From Candidatus Scalindua arabica (lineage in GTDB: Bacteria; Planctomycetota; Brocadiia; Brocadiales; Scalinduaceae): a stretch of 42,682 bases of DNA. Of the stretch, positions 40,660-42,682 are shown in pieces. The position numbers and the translations under genes are program-made. The stretch covers positions 1 through 42,682 of the forward strand of contig JAANXD010000044.1 of the NCBI GenBank assembly GCA_018263435.1, given 5' to 3'. A model generated the notes under the pieces. That model was not told where the DNA came from and did not search any database. It worked only from the letters and a program-made list of their open reading frames with translations. Position 1 is the first letter of the stretch. Each line of letters begins with the position of its first letter.

Positions 40660-42405
40660 TTATTCAGGTTTGCGATCCTTTACTATATTATATTCTTCCA
40701 TCTTCAAATAGATATTTGTACGGCTCATGCCAAGTTTGCGTGCCGCCTTGGCCTTGTTCCAATTGCTTTCTTCTAATGCCTGTAAGATTGATTGCCGATC
40801 AAAGTGCTCTCTCCTTTTTAACGATTGTATGTTAGCAACATTAAGATTTTGGAATTCCTGTGGTAAATTATCTATAGTAATTATGTTCTTTTTGCACATG
40901 ACTATGGCGGATTCTAAGGTGTGCTGAAGTTCCCTAACATTACCAGGCCATTTGTAATACATAAATACCTTTAAAACTTCTGTAGATATACATTTAATAC
41001 TTTTATTTAATTTCTTATTGAACTTTTTTATAAAATAGTCTACCAGAAGGGGAATGTCCTCACGTCTTTTCCTGAGCGGTGGCATAGTCAATTCTACAAC
41101 TTTTAGTCTGTGAAATAAGTCTTCACGGAATTTCCCCTGCTTTACTTTTTTGCGAAGATCCTGATTTGTGGCTGCTATAATCCGAATATCTACTTTAACA
41201 GGAGTTGATTCACCTAAACGTTCAAATTCCTGTTCCTGTAGCACTCTTAATAGCCGTAGTTGCATTGTATTCGATATATCTCCTATTTCGTCTAAAAAGA
41301 TAGTACCTCCATCAGCCTTTTGGAATCTACCGATTCTATCACTGACAGCTCCAGTAAATGCACCCTTAACGTGTCCAAATAGTTCACTTTCAAGCACGTT
41401 ATCAGACAATGCGGCGCAATTTACCATAACAAAGGGGATTTTAATGCTTTTCTGGTGATAATGCAGCGCCTCTGCCACCAGTTCCTTTCCTGTACCATTT
41501 TCACCTGTAATCAAGACTGTTGTTTTAACGTCAGCCAGGGCATCAATAAAATCATAAACCCTTTGCATTTCCTTACTTTTACCTATTAAATTTTGTAGTT
41601 GCCGGCGTTCATGCAGATCAGTTTCCAGATTAACAAGTTTTGTTTCGTCTCTAATAACCATGACGCAACCACAAAATTTCTCCTGATAGCCAAAGAGTGG
41701 GTATGTGATAACACTAATAACACGTTTTGGCTGTCCTTGCTTATTACATTCAAAACGGCTTGTTTCAACGGGAAGTTTTGTATTGATTGTCTCGTTAAGT
41801 GATTCTATACATTTTCCACTGCAACCATCCACAAAAGATTCATATCTCTTTCCTCTCGCCTCAACTGGAAAGCCACATATTTCTTTTGCAGCCTCATTGA
41901 ATTCAAGAATCACTAAATCCTTATCCACTGCAATAATTGCGTCTTTAATGCTCTTGAAGATTGCCTCAAGGTTAGATCTGTAATGAATTAGTTTCCGTTC
42001 ATTAGTAATCGTTTTAGTTATTTGTATCAGATGACTTAACAGTTTCTGATCGTCTAATGGTTTTAAAATGAACTTGTCAGCACCCATATTAATAAATGTC
42101 ATAAGATAATCCGAGTCATCATGTGCAGAAATGACAATAATTATCTGTTCCCTATTGATTTCTTTGATCTTATTAACCATCTCGATACCATTCATAACTG
42201 GCATCTTGATATCACTAAACACAATGTCATAGTTACCGTGTTTGTATTTATCCAATCCGTCCTGGCCATTAATGGCGGTATCAACTGTCTTAAAAAACTC
42301 AGATAATAAATCTGTTATTTCGAGCCTGACGTCATTATCATCTTCGACAAGCAGCACATGGATATCTTTAGCGTATTTTGCAAGATCTTTTATTATTGTG
42401 TCCAT
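40660..42405 (-). CDS. Sigma-54-dependent response regulator (REC-PAS-AAA+-Fis HTH)
   Basis: 581 aa. Receiver domain 1-130 with acidic pair E21/D22-D23, phospho-acceptor Asp65 (FSDIKMP) and Lys115. PAS domain about 145-260 (AIIAVDKDLVILEFNEAAKEICG, with a CSGKC pair). AAA+ domain from about 283: Walker A GENGTGKE (301-308), GAFTGA (348-353, contacts sigma-54) and Walker B FLDEIGD. The C-terminal Fis-type helix-turn-helix (KAARKLGMSRTNIYLKMEEY) binds DNA. Its kinase is encoded just upstream and is broken by an IS. A possible target is the sigma-54 promoter at 6973. Confidence 0.95.
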   Translation of the reverse strand: MDTIIKDLAKYAKDIHVLLVEDDNDVRLEITDLLSEFFKTVDTAINGQDGLDKYKHGNYDIVFSDIKMPVMNGIEMVNKIKEINREQIIIVISAHDDSDYLMTFINMGADKFILKPLDDQKLLSHLIQITKTITNERKLIHYRSNLEAIFKSIKDAIIAVDKDLVILEFNEAAKEICGFPVEARGKRYESFVDGCSGKCIESLNETINTKLPVETSRFECNKQGQPKRVISVITYPLFGYQEKFCGCVMVIRDETKLVNLETDLHERRQLQNLIGKSKEMQRVYDFIDALADVKTTVLITGENGTGKELVAEALHYHQKSIKIPFVMVNCAALSDNVLESELFGHVKGAFTGAVSDRIGRFQKADGGTIFLDEIGDISNTMQLRLLRVLQEQEFERLGESTPVKVDIRIIAATNQDLRKKVKQGKFREDLFHRLKVVELTMPPLRKRREDIPLLVDYFIKKFNKKLNKSIKCISTEVLKVFMYYKWPGNVRELQHTLESAIVMCKKNIITIDNLPQEFQNLNVANIQSLKRREHFDRQSILQALEESNWNKAKAARKLGMSRTNIYLKMEEYNIVKDRKPE

Positions 42406-42452
42406 TTTAGTTTAGATTGTTTCCTTATGAAATCTCTATGATAGCCATGTTC

Positions 42453-42585
42453 TCACACAGTTGGCGGAACTTGTATCGGTAATTTAATTATAAACTTAGC
42501 CCCACTTTTGATATTCTGAGCAGTAATGTGTCCTTTACAATGCTCTTCAATAATAGTCTTGCACATATATAGTCCAAGACCTGTA
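42453..42585 (-). pseudogene. Histidine kinase C-terminal fragment, cut by IS copy 2
   Basis: The last 44 codons of a sensor kinase: TGLGLYMCKTIIEEHCKGHI followed by TAQNIKSGAKFIIKLPI and a stop at 42453. TGLGLY is the G2 box of the HATPase domain, so the insertion falls inside the ATP lid. The fragment ends 48 bases before the response regulator start, so kinase and regulator formed one operon. The N-terminal part should lie beyond the right edge. Confidence 0.85.
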
Positions 42586-42682
42586 TAGTGGACTGGGATT
42601 TTCGGACCAGTAGTTAAGATGCATTTTTGATGTTATAATGTCAAAAAGGAGGTCTGGAAATGAGAAAGGGTTTTAATGCTGA
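42586..42682 (+). mobile_element. IS3-family insertion sequence, copy 2 (left end only)
   Basis: Identical to the left end of copy 1 over all 99 bases from 42584, including the Shine-Dalgarno and the first codons of orfA (ATG at 42660). The window ends inside orfA. It interrupts the histidine kinase gene. Confidence 0.93.

Overview
The window looks like a piece of a low-GC (about 38-40 %) bacterial chromosome. The best guess is an anammox planctomycete (Brocadiales, perhaps Scalindua-like). This rests on base composition and on one locus at 30875-37431: a Rieske protein, a large GltD-like FAD/NAD(P) oxidoreductase, a split b6-type cytochrome b and an octaheme c-type cytochrome, an arrangement known from anammox Rieske/cytochrome b clusters. 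No hydrazine synthase or hydroxylamine oxidoreductase gene is present, so the assignment is inference. No rRNA, tRNA or CRISPR array was found.

Layout. 1-6500 carries the 3' part of the site-2 protease RseP, a DUF374 acyltransferase between two mirror-image 60-bp double-hairpin repeats, DUF2851, VanZ-like, PilZ, a cysteine-cluster protein and a Ppx/GppA phosphatase. 6514-8922 holds a 42-bp tandem repeat and a perfect sigma-54 promoter ahead of a YceI-like gene, then a membrane protein, an RRM protein and a parvulin. 9054-17117 is all minus strand: HPP protein, a three-gene ABC-2 exporter, an unpaired HyuA-type protein, a GxxExxY protein, a ParB-like protein and AroA. 17331-22525 has HemC, PilZ, an ArgA-like acetyltransferase, a TPR lipoprotein-like/exported protein with an Ada-like zinc tail, an SDR with an apparent in-frame internal deletion, and a tRNA-dihydrouridine synthase.

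22582-28645 is an accessory, defence-like region. It contains YefM-YoeB, a toxin-first RelE/Phd pair with a promoter-overlapping palindrome and near-leaderless start, Vsr, a probable restriction endonuclease, a C5 cytosine methyltransferase carrying three lesions, and a TPR-HExxH peptidase gene that is frameshifted and cut at its 5' end by an IS3-family element (about 28646-30014). The other end of the IS cuts an LCIB-type (theta) carbonic anhydrase gene. A second identical IS end begins at about 42586 and splits a histidine kinase whose response regulator follows. The two flanks of the first IS come from different genes, so this is either an IS-mediated rearrangement or a repeat-driven misassembly.

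30875-39554 is the energy-metabolism core. The five-gene quinol-oxidising complex is followed by an intact beta-carbonic anhydrase and, on the other strand, a TDT/SLAC1-type transporter. The far right has a zinc-ribbon protein and a sigma-54-dependent REC-PAS-AAA-HTH regulator. The most interesting points are the redox complex, which appears built to couple quinol oxidation to NAD(P) and to a long heme wire; the IS junctions; the decaying restriction locus; and the sigma-54/tandem-repeat control region before the YceI gene.
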